Positions 16,623-25,074 of a stretch of 55,219 bases of DNA are shown piece by piece (positions within the stretch are counted from its first letter, which is position 1; each line of letters opens with the position of its first letter). The notes below the pieces were generated by a model, which saw only the letters and a list, made by a program, of their open reading frames with translations, ran no database searches and was not told the origin of the DNA. The stretch covers positions 1 through 55,219 of the forward strand of contig CAZQXD010000026.1 in the NCBI GenBank assembly GCA_964597315.1, written 5' to 3'. Source of the DNA: CAZQXD01 sp964597315 (GTDB lineage: Bacteria > Pseudomonadota > Gammaproteobacteria > Competibacterales > Competibacteraceae). The position numbers and the translations under genes were made by a program.

Positions 16623-17641
16623 GGTTTGACGCCCTCCAGGATCAATTCCTCCCCCACGGCCCATCCCGCCCCTACGGCGGCGGTCTCCCCGAGTTGAAAC
16701 AGCGCCGCCCGAGGCCTCAGCAGCAGCCCCGGGCCAGCAGGACGCTGGCGGGCGCTGAGCTGGTACATGCCCGCCGCCAGGCGGGCCGAGGTTCGGGACC
16801 GGACCTGGAATCCAGCCCGTTCGACCAGGGTTCTCAGGCTGGAGGGTGTGAATAAATGGATATGCCGGGGTGGCTCCAGCCCCCTCCAGGCCGGGCCGAA
16901 GCGACGGTGCCCGGCGCTGTCCAGATTGGGCAGGGACAGCACCAGTATCCCGCCGGGGCGCAGCAGCCGTCGGCATTCCACCAGCAGGCCCAGAGGATCA
17001 TGGACATGCTCCAACACATGACACAGGGTGATTGCATGGTAACTGCTCTCGACCAGCCCCAGCTCCCGTAATGGTCCCAGGTGTACGGTCAGGCCCCGCT
17101 CCTTGGCCCGCCGCGCCGCCGCCGGGTCCACTTCCTGGCCTTCCCCATGCCAGCCCAATTCCTCCATCAGGGCCAGATAAGCTCCATCCCCGCAGCCCAC
17201 ATCCAGCAGTCGACCGCCGGGTTGGGCGCGGAGATAACGGAGATTCCAGGCGATATTACCGGCCACCGGCGGCGCCAGCCGCAACCAGCCTCCCAGACCG
17301 CGCTGGACAACGCCCACCCCGCCATAGCCCCAGGCGGCAGCCAGATAACCCCGCCGCAAATAGCGATACACAGCGTAGACGCCGCCGCTCCGCTGGCGGA
17401 TCGAACCCCGACCGTGGGTATGGTAGTCCCGGTAGGCCAGGCCGATATCCTCCTCCAAGGGCATGGGGTCCAGCCAGGCCAGACCGCAATGGGTATCGGG
17501 GCAGCGTTTTAGATGCCAGCGGCCGGGAACGCCGAAAGCCAGGTCGGCAAGACCCTGATGGAACGCCTGGCCAGGGCGACCGCATAAATAACAATGGGGG
17601 CGCGGGCGAACGCGGATTTCGAGGGGGGCGTCCAGAGTCAT
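16619..17641 (-). CDS. Class I SAM-dependent methyltransferase with N-terminal Cys cluster
   Basis: The 340-residue product has an N-terminal CYLCGRPG...KRCPDTHCGLAW, a four-cysteine zinc-ribbon-like element, then the Rossmann methyltransferase core with motif I LLDVGCGDGAYLALM, ITLCHVLEHVHDPLGLL and GGILVLSLPNLDS. This arrangement is common among sugar methyltransferases in polysaccharide clusters (related to C- and O-methyltransferases of nucleotide sugars). The start at 17641 gives the family-like N-terminus and lies 11 nt after the flippase stop; upstream in-frame codons would fall inside the flippase gene. Its stop overlaps the TTG start of the acetyltransferase. Confidence 0.85.
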   Translation of the reverse strand: MTLDAPLEIRVRPRPHCYLCGRPGQAFHQGLADLAFGVPGRWHLKRCPDTHCGLAWLDPMPLEEDIGLAYRDYHTHGRGSIRQRSGGVYAVYRYLRRGYLAAAWGYGGVGVVQRGLGGWLRLAPPVAGNIAWNLRYLRAQPGGRLLDVGCGDGAYLALMEELGWHGEGQEVDPAAARRAKERGLTVHLGPLRELGLVESSYHAITLCHVLEHVHDPLGLLVECRRLLRPGGILVLSLPNLDSAGHRRFGPAWRGLEPPRHIHLFTPSSLRTLVERAGFQVRSRTSARLAAGMYQLSARQRPAGPGLLLRPRAALFQLGETAAVGAGWAVGEELILEGVKP

Positions 17642-17652
17642 GAGGTGTGCCT

Positions 17653-19245
17653 TCACAGGTTCGGTTTCAGCCGCAACACGCGCCGCATCCGCAAACGGGT
17701 TTCGGTATCGAGAAGATAACGCCAGGCCAGAAAACCCCCGGCCAGTAAAATCCATATCAACCATCCGGCCTTGAATTGAGGGTTCAGCTCTAGCCCAGCC
17801 ACCGCCAGCAACCCCACGGCCACGCCCAGCAAGGCCCCGGTGATCCGCAACGCTAGCTTCGCCTCGGGCAGCAAGCGTCCGGCCAGCCACAACAGTATCG
17901 CCGCATCCAGCAACACCCGTCCCGCCCAGACGGCGGCGGCCCCCTCTATTCCGTGGCCCTTGAGGGACCACCATAGGGCCAGAAGGTAAAAAGGCAGTTG
18001 CAGCACATGCAGCTTAGCGGTCAAATCGGGGCGGCCAGCGCTCTGGATCAGGACAAAGGGCGCCCGAACCACGGCGTTAAGGAACACCCCCACGGCCAGC
18101 CATTGCAGCACCCGGGCGCTCTCCTGGGCGAAATCCGGTCCTAGCCACCCAGCCATGGCCTGGTGGGCATAGGTCACCACGATCAGGATTACGGGAAACA
18201 GCAATAAGGCCGTGTAGGCCATGCCCCGTCCCAATAACCAGGCAGCCCGGGGGCGGTCCCGCACCAGTTCTGCGGCGAACGCGGGGAACAGCACCCCCAC
18301 CAGGGCGCTCGGCACAATCCATAGCTTGGTTATCACTTCGTATGGGGTGGTGTAATAGGCCACAGCGCTCATGGACACCAGGGCGCCGATCAGGAACCGG
18401 TCCAGATAGACCATCAGCGGTCCCAGCACATTGCTCACCGTCATCCAGCCCCCAAGGCTCAGCAAGGATCGCAAGCCCCCCCGATCCAATCCCCGGCCCC
18501 GCAAGCCGGGCAGCAGCTTCAGGCACAAGGCCAGATAGGCTCCGCAAGACAGCAATCGGGCCGCGGCCAGGACCGCCACCATGGGCGCTAGTTCGGCCTT
18601 GAACGGCAGTACCGCCAGAGGACCGAGAAAGGTGAACAGACCCAGGGGGATACGCACCCGATTGACCAGATCGAAGCGTTGATAGGCTTCCAGGATGCCC
18701 CGCAAGCCGGTGCTGAGAATCACCAGGGGCAGGGCCAAGCTGAGTAGATAAAGGGCCTGGAGGGTTTCGCTTTGGAGCGGGATAGGTAGGTTCAACCCCT
18801 GCCGCACCAGCCAGGGGGAGAGAACCGCCAGCAGCACGCCGCCAGCAATGCCCAACAAGCTCATCAGCGCCAGGGCGGCGCGGGCCAGGCCCGGTATGGC
18901 GGCGCTGTGTCCGGCGCCCAGTTGCTCGGCCACCAGTTTGGTCAAGGCCCGACCCAGGCCCAGATCGAAAAGGCTGAAATAGCCCACCAGCGTCCAAGCC
19001 AGGGCTAGCACCCCGAAACGCTCGGTCCCTAGACCCTCCACCAATAAGGGAATGGCCACGACAGCCACCGGTAGGGGCGCGCCATGGCCTAGCAGATTCC
19101 ACAGCACATTGCGGCTCAAACGGCGCCCGCTCAACGCAGCGGCGCCGACGTTACTCACCACCCCGCCCCCCGGCCCACCGCCAGCGACTCCATAACCTTG
19201 TATTCCCAGCCCACCAGGTCGATTCCCTCTCCCGTTTACATCCAC
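17653..19245 (-). CDS. Polysaccharide flippase (Wzx/MATE-type)
   Basis: The 530-residue membrane protein has about twelve to fourteen hydrophobic segments starting at LSRNVLWNLLGHGAPLPVAV and contains TERFGVLALAWTLVGYFSLFD and LGLGRALTKLVAEQL, classic for Wzx-type oligosaccharide translocases of the MOP superfamily. It would flip the undecaprenyl-linked unit across the inner membrane. The GTG at 19245 follows AAAGAG and is 21 nt after the truD stop; a GTG at 19158 would remove a Gly-rich lead of about 29 residues and is a fair alternative. This is the first gene of the polysaccharide cluster and seems to ride on the truD transcript. Confidence 0.85.
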   Translation of the reverse strand: MDVNGRGNRPGGLGIQGYGVAGGGPGGGVVSNVGAAALSGRRLSRNVLWNLLGHGAPLPVAVVAIPLLVEGLGTERFGVLALAWTLVGYFSLFDLGLGRALTKLVAEQLGAGHSAAIPGLARAALALMSLLGIAGGVLLAVLSPWLVRQGLNLPIPLQSETLQALYLLSLALPLVILSTGLRGILEAYQRFDLVNRVRIPLGLFTFLGPLAVLPFKAELAPMVAVLAAARLLSCGAYLALCLKLLPGLRGRGLDRGGLRSLLSLGGWMTVSNVLGPLMVYLDRFLIGALVSMSAVAYYTTPYEVITKLWIVPSALVGVLFPAFAAELVRDRPRAAWLLGRGMAYTALLLFPVILIVVTYAHQAMAGWLGPDFAQESARVLQWLAVGVFLNAVVRAPFVLIQSAGRPDLTAKLHVLQLPFYLLALWWSLKGHGIEGAAAVWAGRVLLDAAILLWLAGRLLPEAKLALRITGALLGVAVGLLAVAGLELNPQFKAGWLIWILLAGGFLAWRYLLDTETRLRMRRVLRLKPNL

Positions 19246-19266
19246 CAGGCTCTTTTTCGGAGGCCC

Positions 19267-20289
19267 TTATTCTGTGAAATCCACCAGTTCTCGCAGCACG
19301 GTCGTGGCGTAGGCCCCAGCCGGAAGACGGAAATGCAGGGCCACGACGTCGGCGGCCACCGACTCTAGCTCCAGCCCCGTCACCTTGACCCGCAGTGCGC
19401 GGCGTTCCTGCTTGAGACCCGCCTCTTCCAGCCCCTGACGGAATACCGGAAACAGTGCAGCCAGGGCCTCTTCCAGAACCCGCACGCCGCCGCCACTGGC
19501 CAAGTCTCCCCGTCCCCACAGGGGACCGGTGGGGTGAATATCCTGCACTGCGGCGCGGCGCTCCAGCAGATCATCCGCTTCTGGGGCGGCAAACACGCTA
19601 TGGCTGCCCTCCAGCATCATCACATCCCCTGGCAGCGGACGGCTCCAGGTATCCTCGGCCACCCGCCGGGCCAGCAGTTGATTGAAAATCTCGGATCGGG
19701 CGGCGGACAGGTACAAACTCCGGCGATGGCGGTCCCGCACCCGCTCTTCCCCCAGGAACATGGCCTCAGCCCGGGCTAGATTGCCGCCACTGTGGCCGAA
19801 ACGCTGGGCGCCGAAATAATTGGGCGCCCCCCGGGCGGCCAGGCGGGCCAAGCGAGACTCCAGCTCGGTTCGGTTCCCCTCCATATCCCGGACCACGATA
19901 CGAAATACGTTGCCCTTGAGCGCCCCGCGCCTGAGCTTGCGGTCGTGGGGGTGGTATTCCAGCACGGTGAAGGACTCATCGCCGCAGGCCGACCAGTCCG
20001 GCTCCGGTCTGCCGGCCAGGCGCACCGAGAACCATTGCACGGTGACGGCGTTGCGGTCCTTGAGTCCAGCGAAACCCACCTCCCGGGCCGGCACCCCGGC
20101 CCAGGCTGCCAGCCGCCGGGCCACCCACTCCGTGTTGGCCTCTCGTTTTCGCACCCGCAGCAGCACATGCTCGCCGGCGCCGGACGGGTCGAAGCCCAGG
20201 TCTTCCACCACCTGAAAGTCTTCCGGCATGGTCCGCAACCGGCCACGGATCGGGGGCAGGCCAGCAGCCCGGGGCAGGGTATCGCTCAT
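19267..20289 (-). CDS. truD: tRNA pseudouridine(13) synthase TruD
   Basis: The 340-residue product matches TruD, which makes pseudouridine at position 13 of tRNA-Glu. The catalytic aspartate is Asp78 in VGFAGLKDRNAVTVQWFSV, the signature of the family. PNYFGAQRFGHSGGNL and PGDVMMLEGSHSVF are further TruD motifs. Length and start fit the family. The ATG overlaps the ispF stop by 4 nt (ATGA). In many gammaproteobacteria surE, pcm and nlpD follow truD; here a polysaccharide cluster takes their place. Confidence 0.95.
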   Translation of the reverse strand: MSDTLPRAAGLPPIRGRLRTMPEDFQVVEDLGFDPSGAGEHVLLRVRKREANTEWVARRLAAWAGVPAREVGFAGLKDRNAVTVQWFSVRLAGRPEPDWSACGDESFTVLEYHPHDRKLRRGALKGNVFRIVVRDMEGNRTELESRLARLAARGAPNYFGAQRFGHSGGNLARAEAMFLGEERVRDRHRRSLYLSAARSEIFNQLLARRVAEDTWSRPLPGDVMMLEGSHSVFAAPEADDLLERRAAVQDIHPTGPLWGRGDLASGGGVRVLEEALAALFPVFRQGLEEAGLKQERRALRVKVTGLELESVAADVVALHFRLPAGAYATTVLRELVDFTE

Positions 20290-20768
20290 CGAACGCCGGT
20301 CTCGTCCAACAGCGCCACCGCATGGGCGGCGATGCCCTCCTCCCTGCCGATATAACCCAGCCGTTCCGTGGTGGTCGCCTTGACGTTAACCCGGGAGGGA
20401 TCAAGGCCTAGGTCAGCGGCGATTGTCCGGCCCATGGCCGGGATATGGGCGGCCAGTCTTGGGGTTTGGGCGATGGCTGTCAGGTCCACGTTGACCGGGC
20501 GCAGCCCTTGTTCCTCCAGTTGCGCCAGCACCCGACGCAACAGACCCCGGCTGTCGGCATCCTTGAATTCGGCGCTGCTATCCGGGAAATGACGGCCAAT
20601 ATCCCCTAGCCCGGCGGCCCCCAGCAGGGCGTCGCACAGGGCGTGGAGCAGCACATCGCCATCGGAATGGGCCACCAGACCCCGGTTATGGGGAATCCGC
20701 ACCCCACCCAGAATGATGTGATCCCCTGGGCCGAAGGCGTGGACGTCGAAACCGTGGCCGATACGCAT
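20286..20768 (-). CDS. ispF: 2-C-methyl-D-erythritol 2,4-cyclodiphosphate synthase
   Basis: The 160-residue enzyme of the MEP isoprenoid pathway starts MRIGHGFDVHAFGPGDHI, with metal ligands Asp8, His10 and His42 (AHSDGDVLLHAL). The C-terminal half holds NVDLTAIAQTPRL and VKATTTERLGYIGREEGIAA, both diagnostic. The start at 20768 is set by this N-terminus; the open frame continues upstream but lies inside ispD. IspF cyclises the diphosphocytidyl product made after IspD and IspE. It is a separate gene from ispD (11 nt apart), not the IspDF fusion seen in some alphaproteobacteria. Confidence 0.97.
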   Translation of the reverse strand: MRIGHGFDVHAFGPGDHIILGGVRIPHNRGLVAHSDGDVLLHALCDALLGAAGLGDIGRHFPDSSAEFKDADSRGLLRRVLAQLEEQGLRPVNVDLTAIAQTPRLAAHIPAMGRTIAADLGLDPSRVNVKATTTERLGYIGREEGIAAHAVALLDETGVR

Positions 20769-20779
20769 AGGGTACAGTC

Positions 20780-21481
20780 TCACTCCATGGCATGGGTACG
20801 CCGACCCAAGTGGAACTCGGCCAAGGCCAAGTCCCCAGGGCGGGTGATCTTGAAGTTGTCGGAATGGCCCTCCACCAACCGGGGGGCATGACCAGCGGCC
20901 TCCAGGGCGGCGGCCTCGTCGGTCACCAGGCGGCCTGCGGCCAGGGCCGCGTCCAGTGCTTGGACCAGCAATTCGTAACGAAACATTTGGGGGGTCTGGG
21001 CATGCCATAGACCCACCCGATCCACGGTGGCCGTCACCCGGCCATCGGCGTCGGAACGCTTCATGGTGTCCAGGGCCGGGGCCGCCAGCAGCCCCCCCAC
21101 CGGGTCATGGGCCAGTTCATCCATGAGTCGATCGATATTCTCGGGGCGCAGACAGGGCCGGGCGGCGTCGTGGACCAGCACCCAATGCTCGGCCTCGGCC
21201 CAGCCAGCCAAGGCCGCCAGGCCGTTACGCACCGAGTGGCAACGCTCAGCGCCGCCCTCAGCCTGAATCACCGGCCCGGGCAATCGTCCCCGGACCCGCG
21301 CCCAATAGGGGTCCGCCGCTGCCGTCACCACCACCACCCCGGCGATCCGGGGGCAGTCCAGCAGCGCGGCCAGGCTATGCTCCAGCACCGTACGCCCGGC
21401 TAGGGGCAGATACTGCTTGGGCAGATCGCCGCCCATGCGCCGCCCTATCCCGGCGGCGGGCACTACCGCCCAGGCGGTCAT
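20780..21481 (-). CDS. ispD: 2-C-methyl-D-erythritol 4-phosphate cytidylyltransferase
   Basis: The 233-residue product starts MTAWAVVPAAGIGRRMGGDLPKQY (CTP-binding glycine loop with catalytic Arg and Lys22), and has VLVHDAARPCL, TMKRSD and HAQTPQMFRYELL, all IspD motifs. It couples MEP to CTP, the third MEP-pathway step. The ATG overlaps the ftsB stop by 4 nt, so translation is probably coupled through ftsB-ispD-ispF-truD. Confidence 0.97.
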   Translation of the reverse strand: MTAWAVVPAAGIGRRMGGDLPKQYLPLAGRTVLEHSLAALLDCPRIAGVVVVTAAADPYWARVRGRLPGPVIQAEGGAERCHSVRNGLAALAGWAEAEHWVLVHDAARPCLRPENIDRLMDELAHDPVGGLLAAPALDTMKRSDADGRVTATVDRVGLWHAQTPQMFRYELLVQALDAALAAGRLVTDEAAALEAAGHAPRLVEGHSDNFKITRPGDLALAEFHLGRRTHAME

Positions 21482-21780
21482 GGCCGAGAGAGGGGGGCGG
21501 GTTCTTCCATCACATGGAAGAAGGTCTCGCCCCGGCGGATCAGGCCCAGCTCGGACCTGGCCCGTTCCTCGATGGCCGCCAGCCCCTCCTTGAGGCTCAA
21601 CACCTCCGCCTCCAGGGCCTGGTTGCGCTCCGTGAGCCGGGCATTCTCCTCCTGTTGGGCGGAGATGGCCGCCTCCAGGCCACGCAGCTTGGGCAGGCCC
21701 CGATCCTCGGACCACCAGAGTACGCTGTTGAGATACAGCAACGCTCCGGCCAGCCCCAGGATCAGCAGCTTCGCCACCAT
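21478..21780 (-). CDS. ftsB: Cell division protein FtsB
   Basis: The 100-residue bitopic membrane protein has one N-terminal transmembrane segment (LLILGLAGALLYLNSVLWW) followed by a periplasmic coiled coil (residues about 33-70, LEAAISAQQEENARLTERNQ) and the conserved RARSELGLIRRGETFF patch. FtsB forms the FtsQLB complex that activates septal peptidoglycan synthesis. The location between eno and ispD is the standard gammaproteobacterial arrangement, and the gene starts 15 nt after the eno stop. Confidence 0.95.
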   Translation of the reverse strand: MVAKLLILGLAGALLYLNSVLWWSEDRGLPKLRGLEAAISAQQEENARLTERNQALEAEVLSLKEGLAAIEERARSELGLIRRGETFFHVMEEPAPLSRP

Positions 21781-21795
21781 CCCCTTGCCCCCGGC

Positions 21796-23079
21796 TCAGC
21801 CCTTGATCTTGAAGGCGTCACGCCCGGCGTAACGGGCCGCTGAACCCAGCTCGTCCTCGATCGCCAGCAGCCGGTTATACTTGGCCACCCGGTCGGAGCG
21901 GCACAGGGAGCCGGTCTTGATCTGGGTGGCGGTGGTGGCCACGGCCAGGTCGGCGATGGTGGTGTCCTCGGTCTCCCCGGAGCGGTGGGAAATCACCGCC
22001 GTATAGCCGGCATCCTCGGCCATCTTGATAGCTTCCAGGGTCTCGGTCAGGGTGCCGATCTGGTTGAACTTGATGAGGATGGAGTTGGCGATGCTCTCGT
22101 CGATGCCCCGCTTGAGGATTTTGGTGTTGGTGACAAACAGGTCATCGCCCACCAGTTGCACCCGGTTGCCGATTTTTTGGGTCAGATAGGCCCAGCCGTC
22201 CCAGTCGCTTTCGTCCTGACCATCCTCGATGGAGATGATCGGGTAACGGTCCGCCCAGTCCGCCAGCCAGTCTCCGAATTCCTGGGCGGAAAAGGACTTG
22301 CCTTCGGACTCCAGGACATAGTTACCGCCTTTATAGAACTCGGAACTGGCCAGGTCCATGGCCAGCATGACCTGATCGCCAGCCTGGTAGCCCGCCTTGT
22401 CGATGGCTTCCATGACCACTTCCAGGGCCGATTCGTTGGAGGGCAGGTCCGGGGCGAAACCGCCCTCGTCGCCCACGGCGGTGTTGTAACCCCGGCCCTT
22501 GAGGACTTTCTTGAGAGCGTGAAACACTTCCACCCCGCAGCGCAGGGCTTCCCGGAAGTTCGGGAAGTTCACCGGCATCACCATGAATTCCTGCATGTCC
22601 ACGGAGTTGTCGGCGTGGGCGCCGCCATTGATGATATTCATCATGGGCACCGGCAGGGTATAGGGACCGTTGGGGTTCAGGTGCCGGTACAGGGGCACTC
22701 CGTTCTCGGCCGCTGCGGCCTTGGCGGTGGCAAGAGAAATGCCCAGCAGAGCGTTGGCCCCCAGTCGGCTTTTGTTTTCGGTGCCGTCCAGCTCAATCAT
22801 CTTGCGGTCCACGGCCCCCAGATCCTGGGCGTCCATCCCGGTCAGGGCGGCTTTCAGTTCGCCGTTGACGGCGGCCACCGCTTTGCTTACCCCCTTGCCC
22901 AGATACCGCTTGGCGTCGCCGTCGCGCAGCTCGACGGCTTCTCGGGTGCCGGTGGAGGCCCCGGAGGGTACGGCGGCGCTGCCCTTGGCCCCAGAGTCCA
23001 GGGTCACTTCCACCTGCACGGTGGGATTGCCTCGGGAATCCAAAATCTCAAGGCCGTGGATATCTTTGATCGCTGACAT
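21796..23079 (-). CDS. eno: Enolase
   Basis: The 427-residue product is phosphopyruvate hydratase, which interconverts 2-phosphoglycerate and phosphoenolpyruvate and is also an RNA degradosome partner in enterobacteria. It starts SAIKDIHGLEILDSRGNPT and contains NSVDMQEFMVMP, the metal-binding SIEDGQDESDW and QLVGDDLFVTN, and the signature LIKFNQIGTLTETLEAI followed by SHRSGETEDTT. All catalytic landmarks are intact. It heads the tight group eno-ftsB-ispD-ispF-truD, with a 141-nt gap separating it from pyrG. Confidence 0.98.
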   Translation of the reverse strand: MSAIKDIHGLEILDSRGNPTVQVEVTLDSGAKGSAAVPSGASTGTREAVELRDGDAKRYLGKGVSKAVAAVNGELKAALTGMDAQDLGAVDRKMIELDGTENKSRLGANALLGISLATAKAAAAENGVPLYRHLNPNGPYTLPVPMMNIINGGAHADNSVDMQEFMVMPVNFPNFREALRCGVEVFHALKKVLKGRGYNTAVGDEGGFAPDLPSNESALEVVMEAIDKAGYQAGDQVMLAMDLASSEFYKGGNYVLESEGKSFSAQEFGDWLADWADRYPIISIEDGQDESDWDGWAYLTQKIGNRVQLVGDDLFVTNTKILKRGIDESIANSILIKFNQIGTLTETLEAIKMAEDAGYTAVISHRSGETEDTTIADLAVATTATQIKTGSLCRSDRVAKYNRLLAIEDELGSAARYAGRDAFKIKG

Positions 23080-23118
23080 CGGTCTTTACTCCGGTTGTAT
23101 TTGCCGACTGTGGTGGGT

Positions 23119-23135
23119 CATACCCAACGGGTATG
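23119..23135. repeat. Short hairpin in the pyrG-eno gap
   Basis: CATACCC (23119-23125) and GGGTATG (23129-23135) form a perfect 7-bp stem with a 3-nt loop. It lies in the 141-nt gap where many relatives carry kdsA. Without a T-run it is not a normal terminator; it may be a leader hairpin of the eno transcript. No gene is visible in the gap. Confidence 0.4.
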
Positions 23136-23220
23136 GCGAATCGACGGCTAAACGCGGCCATCGCCAGAGTTATAGGCGCACAGTCCCGTTAACGCCAATC
23201 TGTAGCGCAAATGTAGACCA

Positions 23221-24852
23221 TCACCGCCGAGCCTGACGGTACGCCAGGGCGGCGGTCACAAAGCCTTGAAACAGCGGGTGGCCATCCCGGGGGTTGGAGG
23301 TGAACTCCGGGTGAAACTGACAGCCCAGGAACCAGGGATGGTCCGGCAACTCAATCACTTCCACCAAGGCGCCGTCCATGGACCACCCGGAAAAGGCCAT
23401 GCCGGCCTGCTGTAGGGGTTGCAGGTAGTTGTTGTTGAACTCGTAGCGATGACGGTGGCGCTCGGTAATCACTTCCTGATTATAGGTGCGCCCGGCCAGG
23501 CTGTCGGGCAGCAATCGGCACTGCTGGGCGCCCAGGCGCATGGTGCCCCCCAGATCGGAGTTCTCGGTGCGCCGCTCCCGCTGCCCCGCAACCGTCACCC
23601 ACTCAGTAATCAGGCCAATCACCGGATGAGGGGTATCCTTGCGAAATTCGGTGCTGTGGGCGCTGTCCAGCCCGGCCCGGTGGCGGGCGTATTCGATGAC
23701 CGCCACCTGCATGCCCAGGCAGATGCCCAGATAGGGAATCCGCTGCTCCCGAGCGTAACGAACTGCGGCGATCTTGCCCTCCACGCCCCGCTCCCCGAAC
23801 CCTCCGGGCACCAGGATGGCGTCCATATCCGCCAGGCAGTCCACCCCCTCCCGCTCGATCTGCTCGGAGTCCAAATAATGGATATGAACTTTAGTGCCGG
23901 TATGGATGCCGGCGTGGAGCAGGGCCTCGTTGAGGGATTTGTAGGCGTCGGTGAGGTCCACATACTTGCCCACCATAGCCACGCTGATCTCGTTGCTGGG
24001 GGTCTCGATGGCCTTCACCACCCGTTGCCATTCGGAGAGATCGGCGGGGGGCAGGTCCATGCGCAGTTTGCGCACCACGATGTCGTCCAGGCCATCATCG
24101 TGGAGCAGCAAGGGGATGCGGTAGATGCTGTCGGCGTCCCGAGCGGTGATGACAGCCTTCTGCTCGACGTTGGTGAACAGGGCGATCTTGCGCCGCTCCT
24201 CGGCGGGGATGTCCCGGTCAGAGCGGCACAGCAGCACGTCCGGCTGGATGCCGATGGAGCGCAGCTCCTTGACCGAATGTTGGGTGGGCTTGGTCTTGAG
24301 TTCCCCTGCCGAGGGGATATAAGGCACCAGGGTCAGATGGATGAACAGGCAGCGGTCATGGCCCAGTTCCACCCCCATCTGGCGGATGGCCTCCATAAAC
24401 GGCAAAGACTCGATATCGCCCACGGTGCCGCCGATCTCCACCAGGGCGATGTCGGCGTCACCCGCCCCCAGGCGGATGCAGTGCTTGATCTCGTCGGTGA
24501 TATGGGGGATGACCTGCACCGTCCCTCCCAGATAATCCCCCCGCCGCTCCTTGCGGATCACGTTCTCGTAGATGCGCCCGGCGGTGAAATTATTGCGGCG
24601 GCTGCCGGTCATGCGCACGAAGCGCTCGTAATGGCCCAGGTCCAGGTCGGTCTCGGCGCCATCCTCGGTGACGAACACCTCGCCGTGCTGGAAGGGGCTC
24701 ATGGTCCCTGGGTCCACATTGATATAGGGGTCTAGCTTGATCATGCTGACTTTCAGCCCCCGGGCCTCCAAAATGGCGGCCAGAGAGGCGGCGGCGATGC
24801 CTTTGCCCAGGGAGGACACCACGCCACCGGTGATAAAAATGAATCGTGTCAT
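23221..24852 (-). CDS. pyrG: CTP synthase
   Basis: The 543-residue enzyme aminates UTP to CTP with glutamine and ATP. The N-terminal amidoligase domain begins TRFIFITGGVVSSLGKGIAA and has KLDPYINVDPGTMSPFQHGE; the C-terminal class I glutamine amidotransferase domain has the nucleophile cysteine in YLGICLGMQVA and the His-Glu pair in CQFHPEFTSNP. The start at 24852 (MTRFIF) gives the family N-terminus; an ATG two codons earlier is equally possible since no strong Shine-Dalgarno is visible. PyrG upstream of eno is the usual gammaproteobacterial neighbourhood. Confidence 0.97.
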   Translation of the reverse strand: MTRFIFITGGVVSSLGKGIAAASLAAILEARGLKVSMIKLDPYINVDPGTMSPFQHGEVFVTEDGAETDLDLGHYERFVRMTGSRRNNFTAGRIYENVIRKERRGDYLGGTVQVIPHITDEIKHCIRLGAGDADIALVEIGGTVGDIESLPFMEAIRQMGVELGHDRCLFIHLTLVPYIPSAGELKTKPTQHSVKELRSIGIQPDVLLCRSDRDIPAEERRKIALFTNVEQKAVITARDADSIYRIPLLLHDDGLDDIVVRKLRMDLPPADLSEWQRVVKAIETPSNEISVAMVGKYVDLTDAYKSLNEALLHAGIHTGTKVHIHYLDSEQIEREGVDCLADMDAILVPGGFGERGVEGKIAAVRYAREQRIPYLGICLGMQVAVIEYARHRAGLDSAHSTEFRKDTPHPVIGLITEWVTVAGQRERRTENSDLGGTMRLGAQQCRLLPDSLAGRTYNQEVITERHRHRYEFNNNYLQPLQQAGMAFSGWSMDGALVEVIELPDHPWFLGCQFHPEFTSNPRDGHPLFQGFVTAALAYRQARR

Positions 24853-25074
24853 AACCATCTGTTCTGTTGTGGCCAAACCGCGAGCGGGCCGGGGCCGGAA
24901 AAGCGGGAGGGTGCTGTAGAAGGGACTACACGCTACCAGATGCGAGGCTATATTGCCATGACTCCCTTGGCGCCGCCGTGGGATTCCATCGGCCAGGACG
25001 CCAGGACGTTTAGCGCATCTTCCGAAGCCACCGCGCCGCTCGCGGCGGAGCGGTGAGCATTGGCGGGCCGTGGG

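Noticed and set aside
21985..24735. Long plus-strand frames opposite eno and pyrG
   Set aside because: They mirror highly conserved enzymes on the other strand and show no protein-family features.
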